A DNA stretch of 34,235 nucleotides from Clostridia bacterium (GTDB lineage Bacteria; Bacillota; Clostridia; Oscillospirales; SIG627): positions 1-34,235 of the forward strand of contig JAFUKG010000034.1 in NCBI GenBank assembly GCA_017467865.1, given 5' to 3'. This document shows, one piece after another, positions 1 to 7,179 of the stretch. The notes under the pieces were generated by a model, which saw only the letters and a program-made list of their open reading frames with translations, had not been told where the DNA came from and made no database searches. The translations under genes and the position numbers were made by a program. How positions within the stretch are numbered: the stretch's first letter is position 1; the number at the start of each line of letters is the position of its first letter.

Positions 1-1
1 C

Positions 2-424
2 TTGGAGGAATGTTTTCGCATTGACACAAATGACGCAAAAAACGCCCTTGATACGGGTGAGCTGCTTGTCAAGGGCAAGGGCGGTCTTTGGAGATATGTA
101 CCTATCAATGAGTCTATAAGAATTACGTTTCGTGATATGTTGGAAATTACTCCCATTGGAGAAAAACTGTTTGTTCGACCTTACGACAAAACACATCTTG
201 CTATGAAACGTCTTCAATGCTTTATTGCATATCACAGAAAGGCGTTTACCGAAAACACCATTACATTTCACGGACTTCGCCACACCTTTGCCCATGAGCA
301 GTATAGCAAGTTCATTGAACAAGGCTATTCTGATTTTGTAGCTCGTAAAAAAGTCTCGGAGCTGCTTGGGCATCACCGTGATGATGTAACGAGAATATAT
401 CTGTCGGGCGGTGATGATGTATGA
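2..424 (+). CDS. Tyrosine recombinase/integrase, C-terminal part (truncated by window edge)
   Basis: The reading frame is open at the left edge, so the true start lies outside the window and only about 140 C-terminal residues are visible. They carry the catalytic end of the phage-integrase family: an HGLRHTFA block (Arg and His of the RHRY set), then LLGHH and the nucleophile tyrosine in TRIYL near the end. The family breaks and rejoins DNA by covalent 3'-phosphotyrosine chemistry. The stop codon overlaps the ATG of the following TnpW-like gene (ATGA), so the two are probably translated together. Its position beside a large serine recombinase suggests an integrative element extending leftwards. 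Whether the N-terminal part is intact cannot be judged. Confidence 0.85.
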   Translation: MEECFRIDTNDAKNALDTGELLVKGKGGLWRYVPINESIRITFRDMLEITPIGEKLFVRPYDKTHLAMKRLQCFIAYHRKAFTENTITFHGLRHTFAHEQYSKFIEQGYSDFVARKKVSELLGHHRDDVTRIYLSGGDDV

Positions 425-579
425 CCAAAAAGAAAAACATTAAAACCGAATCCAATAATCCGAATGTAAACATCAAACGAAAGATCGGCTCCACTACATA
501 TATGGTGACAGCTCATTTCAATGATAAGCACAAAGACGATATTGCCACTAAAATAAAAAAACTAATCACAAAAGAATAA
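421..579 (+). CDS. TnpW-like transposon-encoded small protein
   Basis: This 52-residue protein starts at an ATG overlapping the integrase stop by 4 bp. It begins with a lysine/asparagine-rich basic stretch, then RKIGSTTYMVTAHF, and ends with a helical DDIATKIKKLI segment. The pattern, a basic head followed by R-K-I-G-x-T-x-Y-x-V and a C-terminal amphipathic helix, matches my knowledge of the TnpW family carried by Tn4451-like clostridial mobilizable elements. TnpW function is not established. The next gene encodes a large serine recombinase, as expected for that element family. No strong independent ribosome binding site is seen, which supports coupling to the upstream gene. Confidence 0.7.
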   Translation: MTKKKNIKTESNNPNVNIKRKIGSTTYMVTAHFNDKHKDDIATKIKKLITKE

Positions 580-596
580 AGTTTACTCTTGAGTGA

Positions 597-625
597 TTGA
601 ATTTGACGGTCGGGTATGGTATAAT
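597..625 (+). promoter_or_regulatory. Sigma-A-type promoter of the serine recombinase gene
   Basis: TTGAAT (597-602) and TATAAT (620-625) are separated by 17 bp and lie just upstream of the recombinase start at 679. A GGAAAGGAG ribosome binding site follows at about 659-667. Confidence 0.7.
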
Positions 626-678
626 GTATACACTACAATATTTATCATATCCGGCTGTCGGAAAGGAGAATTTATTAA

Positions 679-2310
<1,632 letters not shown>

Positions 2311-2432
2311 TTTTATTCAATAAACAATGAAGCGATACAACGAGCAAAAAGCCCATTGTATCGCCACTCTTTATATCTTCCTTATGTTCATTTAACAGAA
2401 GCTACGCACTGAAAAATGCACAACTCCGATTG

Positions 2433-2538
2433 CTGCGACACAAATCTTTCTCATACATAAGCATGTGGAAATGAGCATGCATTTTTACACATATAAAAAT
2501 ACACACTTATGTAGAGAATTATTCAATTTGTGTCGCAG
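2433..2538. repeat. Nested inverted repeats downstream of the recombinase gene (possible element end)
   Basis: CTGCGACACAAAT (2433-2445) is matched perfectly, inverted, by ATTTGTGTCGCAG (2526-2538). Inside lies a second pair, TACATAAG (2454-2461) and CTTATGTA (2506-2513). The 2311-2639 stretch is AT-rich and has no convincing gene. The repeats differ from the interspersed elements elsewhere in the window, so they may belong to the mobile element, for example as a recombinase recognition region or terminal structure. That role is inference, because the left element end is outside the window. Confidence 0.5.
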
Positions 2539-2639
2539 TTTCATTATATATTAGGAGTCGAATTTTGTCAACATTTGTCTAAAATTCTATTTGCATAACA
2601 TCTACCTTCTTCGTCAACAATAAAGACGGAGGGAACGTT

Positions 2640-2822
2640 ATGAAGAAAAAAGATGAAATTACCGATAATCCTATGTTTCGCCCCGACGGTCACGTTGACC
2701 TGCCCACTATTCACGCGGAAGCCTATGACGTGAATTTGCCTTACAGCGGAACGCTGCGTCATATGAGAGACGTGAAGAAGGCTATGAAAAAGAAAGACGA
2801 AAAGCCCGAGGTTAAAATGTAA
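2640..2822 (+). CDS. Small hypothetical protein, 60 residues
   Basis: I do not recognise this family. The frame starts with ATG 7 nt after a GGAGGG ribosome binding site (2627-2632), which supports translation. The protein is hydrophilic and charged, with a lysine-rich start (MKKKDE), a central segment rich in Pro, His, Asp and Tyr, and a lysine-rich end (KKAMKKKDEKPEVKM). There is no signal peptide, membrane segment or cysteine. It ends exactly where a repeat element starts, and that repeat supplies the intrinsic terminator at 2956-2980. It lies between the mobile-element end and glnA, so it could belong to either the element or the chromosome; the repeat after it argues for chromosome. Confidence 0.6.
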   Translation: MKKKDEITDNPMFRPDGHVDLPTIHAEAYDVNLPYSGTLRHMRDVKKAMKKKDEKPEVKM

Positions 2823-2955
2823 TGCAGAGTTAAGAATGCAGAATGCAGAATTAAGGACAATTTCGGCAACGCCGAAATTCACGATTAATTATATGAAGAT
2901 TTGACAAAGGCAAATCAACCATAATTCATCACTCATCATTCTGCATTCTGCATTT
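2823..2955. repeat. Interspersed repeat with terminal GCAGAATGCAGAATTAA inverted arms
   Basis: The left arm carries GCAGAATGCAGAATTAAGG and the right arm ATTCTGCATTCTGCATT, its near reverse complement. Between them are two hairpins: TTTCGGC-aac-GCCGAAA (about 2861-2877) and GATTTG-acaaagg-CAAATC. The same arms with different internal stems recur at 10914-11190, 16158-16240, 18603-18832 and 33181-33235. No gene is seen here. Confidence 0.75.
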
Positions 2956-2980
2956 AAAAAGAGTCTTCGGACTCTTTTTT
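2956..2980 (+). terminator. Intrinsic terminator after the 2640 gene and repeat
   Basis: AAAAAGAGTC, loop TTCG, GACTCTTTTTT: a 10-bp stem with a U-tail on the plus strand and an A-rich 5' arm, so it could work in both directions. Confidence 0.8.
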
Positions 2981-2983
2981 CTA

Positions 2984-3012
2984 TTGCAATGTGAGATAAA
3001 ATATGATAAAAT
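2984..3012 (+). promoter_or_regulatory. Candidate glnA promoter
   Basis: TTGCAA (2984-2989), 17-bp spacer, TAAAAT (3007-3012). It would give a leader of about 115 nt before the glnA start at 3134, and the hairpin chain at 3028-3118 lies inside that leader. Confidence 0.5.
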
Positions 3013-3027
3013 TAATTAATAAATAAA

Positions 3028-3118
3028 TTTCCATGAATTGCCTTGCGGCATGAATTGAAATTTGCACTTTCATGAATTGAGCCCTTTGGCTCATGAATTA
3101 CACTTAAAGTGCATTAAA
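3028..3118. repeat. Chain of hairpins joined by ATGAATT linkers (glnA leader)
   Basis: Four copies of ATGAATT alternate with short inverted repeats: GCC-ttgc-GGC, GAAA-tttgcac-TTTC, GAGCC-cttt-GGCTC and CACTT-AAGTG. Each stem is different and each pairs perfectly. The same linker with other stems recurs at 18693-18745. If the promoter at 2984 is right, this chain is in the glnA 5' leader, just before the AAAGGAG ribosome binding site. Confidence 0.75.
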
Positions 3119-3133
3119 ACAAAGGAGATACAT

Positions 3134-4555
3134 ATGAAAACAGTTGCAGATATTTTAAAGCTTATTGAAGAAAACGGCATTAAAATGGTTGACTTTAAAA
3201 TGGTGGATATTAACGGACAGTACCGCCACGTTACCATTCCCGCAAAGAATTTCAGCGAGAAGACAATGAAGAACGGTATCGGATTCGACGCTTCAAACTA
3301 CGGCTATGCAGTAGTTGAAAAGAGCGACATGGTGTTCATACCCGACCTTGATACTGCGCTTATTGACCCCTTCTGTGATATTCCTACTCTGTCAATGACA
3401 GGTAACGCAATGATTATTGACAACCCCGAAAACAGACCTCTTGCCCAGTACCCAAGAAACATAGTTCTTGCGGCAGAAAAGTACATGAGAGACAGCGGTA
3501 TCGCCGACACAATGTACATTCTCCCCGAGTTTGAGTTTTATCTTTTCGATAAAGCAGGCTGGAAGGTTTCTCCCGAAGGCGTAGGCTATGAAATAGATGC
3601 TTATCAGGCACATTGGAACTCCGCAGAGGAGGGGCTTGGAAACGTTGTTGCAAAGCAGAAGAACTACCACATCGCAAAGCCCTTCGACGTAACCTATGAA
3701 GCGAGAAGTGAGATGTGCATGCTCATCGACGAGGCGGGTATCGCCCTTAACTACCACCACCCCGAGGTAGGTGCAGGCGGTCAGTTTGAGATTGAGCCCG
3801 AGCTTGGCGTTATGTCAAAAATGGCAGACGCTACAATGATGATAAAGTATATTATCCATAACACTGCAAGAAAGTATGGAATGTCCGCAACCTTTATGCC
3901 CAAGCCCATTATGGGCGAAGCGGGAAGCGGTATGCACGTACATATGCTTCTTATGAAGGATGGACAGCCCGTTTTCTCTGACGATAACGGTTATTCTAAC
4001 CTCAGCCGTGAAGCACACTACTTCATGGGAGGGCTCCTTAAGCACATCGCTTCTCTTTGTGCCATTACCAACCCCAGCACAAACTCCTTCAAGCGCCTTG
4101 TTCCCGGCTTCGAGGCTCCCGTAACAGTAGGATACGCTACTTCAAACAGAAGTGCGGTTATTCGTATACCCGCTTACGCTAAGGCGCCCGAGCTCAGACG
4201 CTTTGAGCTCAGAAACCCCGACGCTACCTGTAACCCCTATTTCTGCTATGCGGCTATCCTTATGGCAGGTATTGACGGAATTAAGAATAAGATTGACCCC
4301 CACGAAAACGGTTGGGGTCCCTATGACTTCAATCTTTTCCACCTTCCCGAAGAAGAAAAGAAGAAGCTTACAGGCCTTCCCACCTCTCTTGAGGCAGCCC
4401 TTGATGCTCTCGAAAAGGATAACGACTATCTTACCGCAGGCGGTGTATTCCCCAAGGAGCTTATCACAAACTTTATTAAGACTAAGCGCGAAGAGGTAAG
4501 ACAGATGAATACTATCCCTCATCCCGCAGAGTTTGAAAAGTATTACAATCTTTAA
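3134..4555 (+). CDS. glnA: Glutamine synthetase, type I
   Basis: Makes glutamine from glutamate, ammonia and ATP in the cytosol. The start is ATG 3134, preceded by AAAGGAG at 3121-3127; an upstream in-frame ATG at 3062 lies in the hairpin chain and is rejected. The 473-residue product has EFEFYLF (metal-ligand Glu), GEAGSGMHVHM, NPSTNSFKRL with the ammonia-site latch, NRSAVIRIP and RRFELRNPDATCNPY. Its C-terminus resembles the GSI-beta (E. coli) type: the position 72 residues from the end, where E. coli has adenylylated Tyr397 (NLYDLP), is Phe402 here (NLFHLP). Adenylylation control is therefore unlikely. It is followed by a terminator and stands as a single-gene unit. Confidence 0.97.
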   Translation: MKTVADILKLIEENGIKMVDFKMVDINGQYRHVTIPAKNFSEKTMKNGIGFDASNYGYAVVEKSDMVFIPDLDTALIDPFCDIPTLSMTGNAMIIDNPENRPLAQYPRNIVLAAEKYMRDSGIADTMYILPEFEFYLFDKAGWKVSPEGVGYEIDAYQAHWNSAEEGLGNVVAKQKNYHIAKPFDVTYEARSEMCMLIDEAGIALNYHHPEVGAGGQFEIEPELGVMSKMADATMMIKYIIHNTARKYGMSATFMPKPIMGEAGSGMHVHMLLMKDGQPVFSDDNGYSNLSREAHYFMGGLLKHIASLCAITNPSTNSFKRLVPGFEAPVTVGYATSNRSAVIRIPAYAKAPELRRFELRNPDATCNPYFCYAAILMAGIDGIKNKIDPHENGWGPYDFNLFHLPEEEKKKLTGLPTSLEAALDALEKDNDYLTAGGVFPKELITNFIKTKREEVRQMNTIPHPAEFEKYYNL

Positions 4556-4566
4556 TATATAAGACG

Positions 4567-4598
4567 AAAAGAGTGAAGTCAACGCTTCACTCTTTTTT
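4567..4598 (+). terminator. Intrinsic terminator of glnA
   Basis: GAGTGAAG (4571-4578), loop TCAACG, CTTCACTC (4585-4592), followed by six T residues. Confidence 0.9.
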
Positions 4599-4606
4599 GT
4601 TTTGTA

Positions 4607-4638
4607 ATTTTGATATCATGATATCATGATATCAAAAT
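4607..4638. promoter_or_regulatory. TGATATCA octamer array 1 (candidate RHH operator)
   Basis: This is a perfect 32-bp palindrome with GATATC at 4612, 4620 and 4628, exactly 8 bp apart. It lies between the glnA terminator and the promoter of the glycerol-1-phosphate dehydrogenase gene. Related arrays are at 6789, 7048 and 28771. I infer that it is an operator for the RHH protein at 6850-7026. Confidence 0.65.
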
Positions 4639-4651
4639 CCGTTGTGATAAC

Positions 4652-4670
4652 TTTTGATAAATTATCAAAA
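4652..4670. promoter_or_regulatory. Perfect inverted repeat upstream of the 4684 promoter
   Basis: TTTTGATAA, one central A, TTATCAAAA. It ends 13 bp before the -35 element and may be a second protein-binding site. The binder is unknown. Confidence 0.45.
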
Positions 4671-4683
4671 ATCACCCCGCATA

Positions 4684-4712
4684 TTGACAAGATTTATCAT
4701 AAAGAGTATCAT
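4684..4712 (+). promoter_or_regulatory. Promoter of the glycerol-1-phosphate dehydrogenase operon
   Basis: TTGACA (4684-4689), 17-bp spacer, TATCAT (4707-4712). The AAAAGGAG ribosome binding site follows at 4722-4729. Confidence 0.75.
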
Positions 4713-4737
4713 TAAGGGGTGAAAAGGAGTGAATGAA

Positions 4738-5994
4738 ATGGATATAAAAAGATTACATAAAGAGTTTGAAAACTGCCCCTGCGGAAAGGTGCATACTTGT
4801 CCTATTGATTTTATTGAAATAGGAAAGGGCGCAATAGACTCTGTTTCCCGTGTGGCAAAGGAATATAACAGCATACTCCTTATTTCCGACCCCAATACCT
4901 ACGCGGTTGCGGGAAAGAGAGTGGAAGAGATACTCCAAGGAAAGATTGAAAAGAGCCTTATACTTGAACCTCAGGAAAAGGTTGTCATTCCCAATGAGGA
5001 GAAGATAGAAGAGATTGAAAAGAGCATCACCGATAAGACAGATTTTATTATCGGCGTGGGCTCGGGCGTTATAAACGACCTTTGCAAATACACAAGCTTT
5101 AAGGCTGGACTTTTCTACGCTATCGTGGCTACCGCCCCTTCTATGGACGGCTATGCATCTGTTGGCTCGGCACTTATACTCGAAGGTATGAAGATAACCC
5201 TCAACGCCCGTCCCCCCAAGGCTATTATCGGAGACGGCGAGATACTTAAAACTGCCCCCATTGATATGATTTCGGCAGGCTACGGAGATATTATCGGAAA
5301 ATACTCTTGCCTAAACGACTGGAAGCTTTCAGCTTTTATCAACGGAGAGCATTTCTGTGAAAAGAACTATGACTTGACTATGGACTGCGTGAAGAAGGTT
5401 GAGCCTATGGCAAAGGCTCTGATGAGCCGAGACGCCGACACAGTTGCAGACCTCTTTGAAGCTTTGGTGCTGGTTGGAGTTGCTATGAGCTTTACGGGCT
5501 CGTCACGTCCTGCCTCTGGAAGTGAGCATCACTTGTCGCATTATTTCGAGATTACGGGTATCCTTGACGGCAAGGACTATCTGCCCCACGGAATAGACGT
5601 TGCCTTTTCTACTATTGAAACGGCAAAGCTCCGTGAGAGAATTATTTCTTCACAGCCCATGTTTACCCCCTTTGACAAAAAGGCTTGGGAAAAGGATATA
5701 AGAGAGATTTATAAGACCTCTGCCGACGGTGTTATAGCCCTTCAGGAGAAGCTTGGCTGGTACGAAAACGTTGATACCGATAAGGTTTTGAAAAACTTTG
5801 ATAAAATCAAGGAAATTCTCTCAGAGGTGCCCTCCTCAAAACGCTTTGTGGAAATGACCGAGGGTGTGGGACTTTATTACAAGGACTTTCTTAAAACCTA
5901 CGGAGAAGAGAAGATTGAAAAATCTCTTCTTTACGCCAAGGACTTAAAGGACAGATATACAGTTCTTTGGCTTTATTATCACTGCTTCAGATAA
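4738..5994 (+). CDS. sn-Glycerol-1-phosphate dehydrogenase family protein (AraM/EgsA type)
   Basis: The family reduces dihydroxyacetone phosphate to sn-glycerol-1-phosphate with NAD(P)H, using a divalent metal. The 418-residue product has an N-terminal CPCGKVHTCPI zinc-knuckle-like motif, the nucleotide-binding GVGSGVINDLCKY segment (about 107-118), TAPSMDGYAS, GYGDIIGK (metal-ligand Asp about 184), and GSEHHLSH plus PHGIDV, which supply metal-ligand histidines. ATG 4738 is chosen because it lies 8 nt after GGAG; the GTG at 4729 overlaps that site. The HAD phosphatase gene follows after 31 nt, probably in one operon. Octamer array 1 lies upstream. In Bacillus AraM feeds archaeal-type lipid ethers; the role here, lipid or sugar, is unknown. 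Confidence 0.88.
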   Translation: MDIKRLHKEFENCPCGKVHTCPIDFIEIGKGAIDSVSRVAKEYNSILLISDPNTYAVAGKRVEEILQGKIEKSLILEPQEKVVIPNEEKIEEIEKSITDKTDFIIGVGSGVINDLCKYTSFKAGLFYAIVATAPSMDGYASVGSALILEGMKITLNARPPKAIIGDGEILKTAPIDMISAGYGDIIGKYSCLNDWKLSAFINGEHFCEKNYDLTMDCVKKVEPMAKALMSRDADTVADLFEALVLVGVAMSFTGSSRPASGSEHHLSHYFEITGILDGKDYLPHGIDVAFSTIETAKLRERIISSQPMFTPFDKKAWEKDIREIYKTSADGVIALQEKLGWYENVDTDKVLKNFDKIKEILSEVPSSKRFVEMTEGVGLYYKDFLKTYGEEKIEKSLLYAKDLKDRYTVLWLYYHCFR

Positions 5995-6025
5995 GGAAAA
6001 TTGAATATGAAAAAGTGAGGAGAAT

Positions 6026-6742
6026 ATGAAAAATATCAAGCTTGTTGCCTTCGACCTTGACGGCACACTTACTCAGCATAGAACAAAGCTCTCTGAGGAG
6101 CACAGAGTTATCCTTACGGATCTCAGTAAAAAATATAAGCTCCTAATGGCAGGGGCAGGGCAGTGCAGAAGAGTATTTGACCAGATGAATTCTTTTCCTA
6201 TTGATATTGTCGGTAACTACGGAATGCAGTATGCAAGGTATATCCCCGAAAAAAATGATATCGAAATGGTCTACGATATCCGTGTAGACTGCAATAGGGA
6301 AGAGTGCGAAAGAAAGGTCACTTACCTTCGTGAAAAGTATGGCTATACCGAATTTGCAGGGGATAACGTAGAGTATCACGTGTCGGGGTGCATCACCTTT
6401 CCCGTCCTTGGTACAAAAGCAAAAGCAGAGGATAAGTTAGCCTTTGATCCCGACAGAAAGAAGAGACGCACCTTTTACCCCGAGGTAAAAGAGCTTTTCG
6501 GCGATTATAACGTCTTTGTAGGCGGCTCATCTTCCTTCGATATGGCGCCCAAGCCTTACAACAAGTACTTCGCCCTCGATAAGTATTGCAAAGAAAATGG
6601 TATCCTGCATAGCGAAGTCGTTTTTGTGGGCGATGACTACGGAGAAGGGGGCAACGACGAGTCGGTTTATAACTCTGATTTCAACTTCATAAAGGTGGAT
6701 AACTACCTCGACTTCCCCGGACGTATAAAAGAATTACTGTAA
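6026..6742 (+). CDS. HAD-superfamily phosphatase, phosphomannomutase-like (HAD-IIB)
   Basis: This 238-residue protein starts at ATG 6026 after GTGAGGAG. It has HAD motif I at the N-terminus (FDLDGTLT, nucleophile Asp and acid/base Asp), GNYGMQYAR, FDMAPKPYNKYFALDKYC (motif III lysine region) and the motif IV loop GDDYGEGGNDE. The NGxQ/GGND pattern resembles eukaryotic-type phosphomannomutase and related HAD-IIB phosphatases. It probably hydrolyses or isomerises a sugar phosphate or polyol phosphate. Its operon partner produces glycerol-1-phosphate, so glycerol-1-phosphate is one candidate substrate, but the sequence does not settle this. A strong terminator follows directly. Confidence 0.85.
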   Translation: MKNIKLVAFDLDGTLTQHRTKLSEEHRVILTDLSKKYKLLMAGAGQCRRVFDQMNSFPIDIVGNYGMQYARYIPEKNDIEMVYDIRVDCNREECERKVTYLREKYGYTEFAGDNVEYHVSGCITFPVLGTKAKAEDKLAFDPDRKKRRTFYPEVKELFGDYNVFVGGSSSFDMAPKPYNKYFALDKYCKENGILHSEVVFVGDDYGEGGNDESVYNSDFNFIKVDNYLDFPGRIKELL

Positions 6743-6746
6743 AACG

Positions 6747-6779
6747 AAAAGAACACACTTTGAGGTGTGTTCTTTCTTT
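6747..6779 (+). terminator. Intrinsic terminator of the G1P dehydrogenase-HAD operon
   Basis: GAACACAC (6751-6758), loop TTTGAG, GTGTGTTC (6765-6772) and a T-rich tail. Confidence 0.88.
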
Positions 6780-6788
6780 AAAATTTAA

Positions 6789-6804
6789 TGATATCATGAT
6801 ATCA
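6789..6804. promoter_or_regulatory. TGATATCA octamer array 2 (two boxes)
   Basis: TGATATCATGATATCA, two abutting boxes, lies in the gap between the convergent HAD and RHH genes, downstream of both terminators. No promoter is evident here, so any role may be in RHH loading or looping rather than direct repression. Confidence 0.55.
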
Positions 6805-6813
6805 AAATGAGGC

Positions 6814-6845
6814 AAAAAATATAGGTACGGCAGAAAGCCGCACCT
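6814..6845 (-). terminator. Intrinsic terminator of the RHH gene
   Basis: Read on the minus strand: GGTGCGGC, loop TTTCT, GCCGTACC (one A-C mismatch) and a TATATTTTTT tail. It starts 5 bp beyond the RHH stop codon. Confidence 0.7.
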
Positions 6846-6849
6846 TAAT

Positions 6850-7026
6850 TTATTTTTTACCTGATATATCTTTTTCGATTAACTCTGTCAAATACTGATT
6901 TATGCTGTAGCCGTGCTTTTCTTTCTTCATTGACTGAACCTTGTCGAGCAAATCCCAATAAGTATCAACGGGTAGTCTCAACGTCATCATAACCTTTTCG
7001 TTTGTCTTTACTCCTGTTACGTTCAT
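6850..7026 (-). CDS. Ribbon-helix-helix DNA-binding protein, 58 residues
   Basis: This short gene starts at 7026 with ATG, preceded on the minus strand by GAGAGG about 9 nt upstream, and ends with TAA at 6850. The product begins MNVTGVKTNEKVMMTLRLP. An alternating strand (KVMMTLRLP, about 11-19) leads into helix A (VDTYWDLLDKVQSMKKEK, about 20-37) and helix B (SINQYLTELIEKDI, about 41-54). That is the Arc/CopG/MetJ fold, in which dimers insert a beta ribbon into the major groove. Its own promoter (7079-7107) is covered by TGATATCA octamers at 8-bp pitch, and more octamers lie downstream, so autorepression is likely. It also faces the DUF4432 gene across the same control region. Fold assignment is by eye. 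Confidence 0.82.
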   Translation of the reverse strand: MNVTGVKTNEKVMMTLRLPVDTYWDLLDKVQSMKKEKHGYSINQYLTELIEKDISGKK

Positions 7027-7047
7027 ATTTTATACCTCTCAAATTTA

Positions 7048-7096
7048 TGATATCATGATATCATACTATCATGATACTATGATATCATGATATCGA
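7048..7096. promoter_or_regulatory. TGATATCA octamer array 3 in the RHH/DUF4432 divergent control region
   Basis: Six 8-bp units run without gaps from 7049: GATATCAT, GATATCAT, ACTATCAT, GATACTAT, GATATCAT, GATATCGA. The two central units are degenerate. The rightmost units form the spacer and -10 of the RHH promoter and lie about 29 bp upstream of the DUF4432 -35. This is the strongest evidence that the RHH protein is the binder. Confidence 0.7.
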
Positions 7097-7107
7097 AAAA
7101 ATGTCAA
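7079..7107 (-). promoter_or_regulatory. RHH gene promoter embedded in octamer array 3
   Basis: On the minus strand TTGACA (7107-7102) and TATCAT (7084-7079) are 17 bp apart. The -10 and most of the spacer are made of octamer units, so a bound RHH protein would exclude RNA polymerase. Confidence 0.65.
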
Positions 7108-7124
7108 GAATTTATGTCAAAGCC

Positions 7125-7153
7125 TTGAAAAAGAATTTCTTTTGTAATATAAT
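7125..7153 (+). promoter_or_regulatory. Promoter of the DUF4432 gene
   Basis: TTGAAA (7125-7130), 17-bp spacer, TATAAT (7148-7153). CGAGGAG follows, 8 nt before ATG 7180. Confidence 0.8.
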
Positions 7154-7179
7154 GGAAAAAAACAATCGAGGAGAATATT

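Noticed and set aside
3062..3133. N-terminal extension of glutamine synthetase
   Set aside because: The upstream ATG lies in the hairpin chain; ATG 3134 has an AAAGGAG site and gives the normal family start.
3028..3133. Riboswitch in the glnA leader
   Set aside because: The hairpins belong to a dispersed chain type that recurs elsewhere, and no known aptamer motif is visible.
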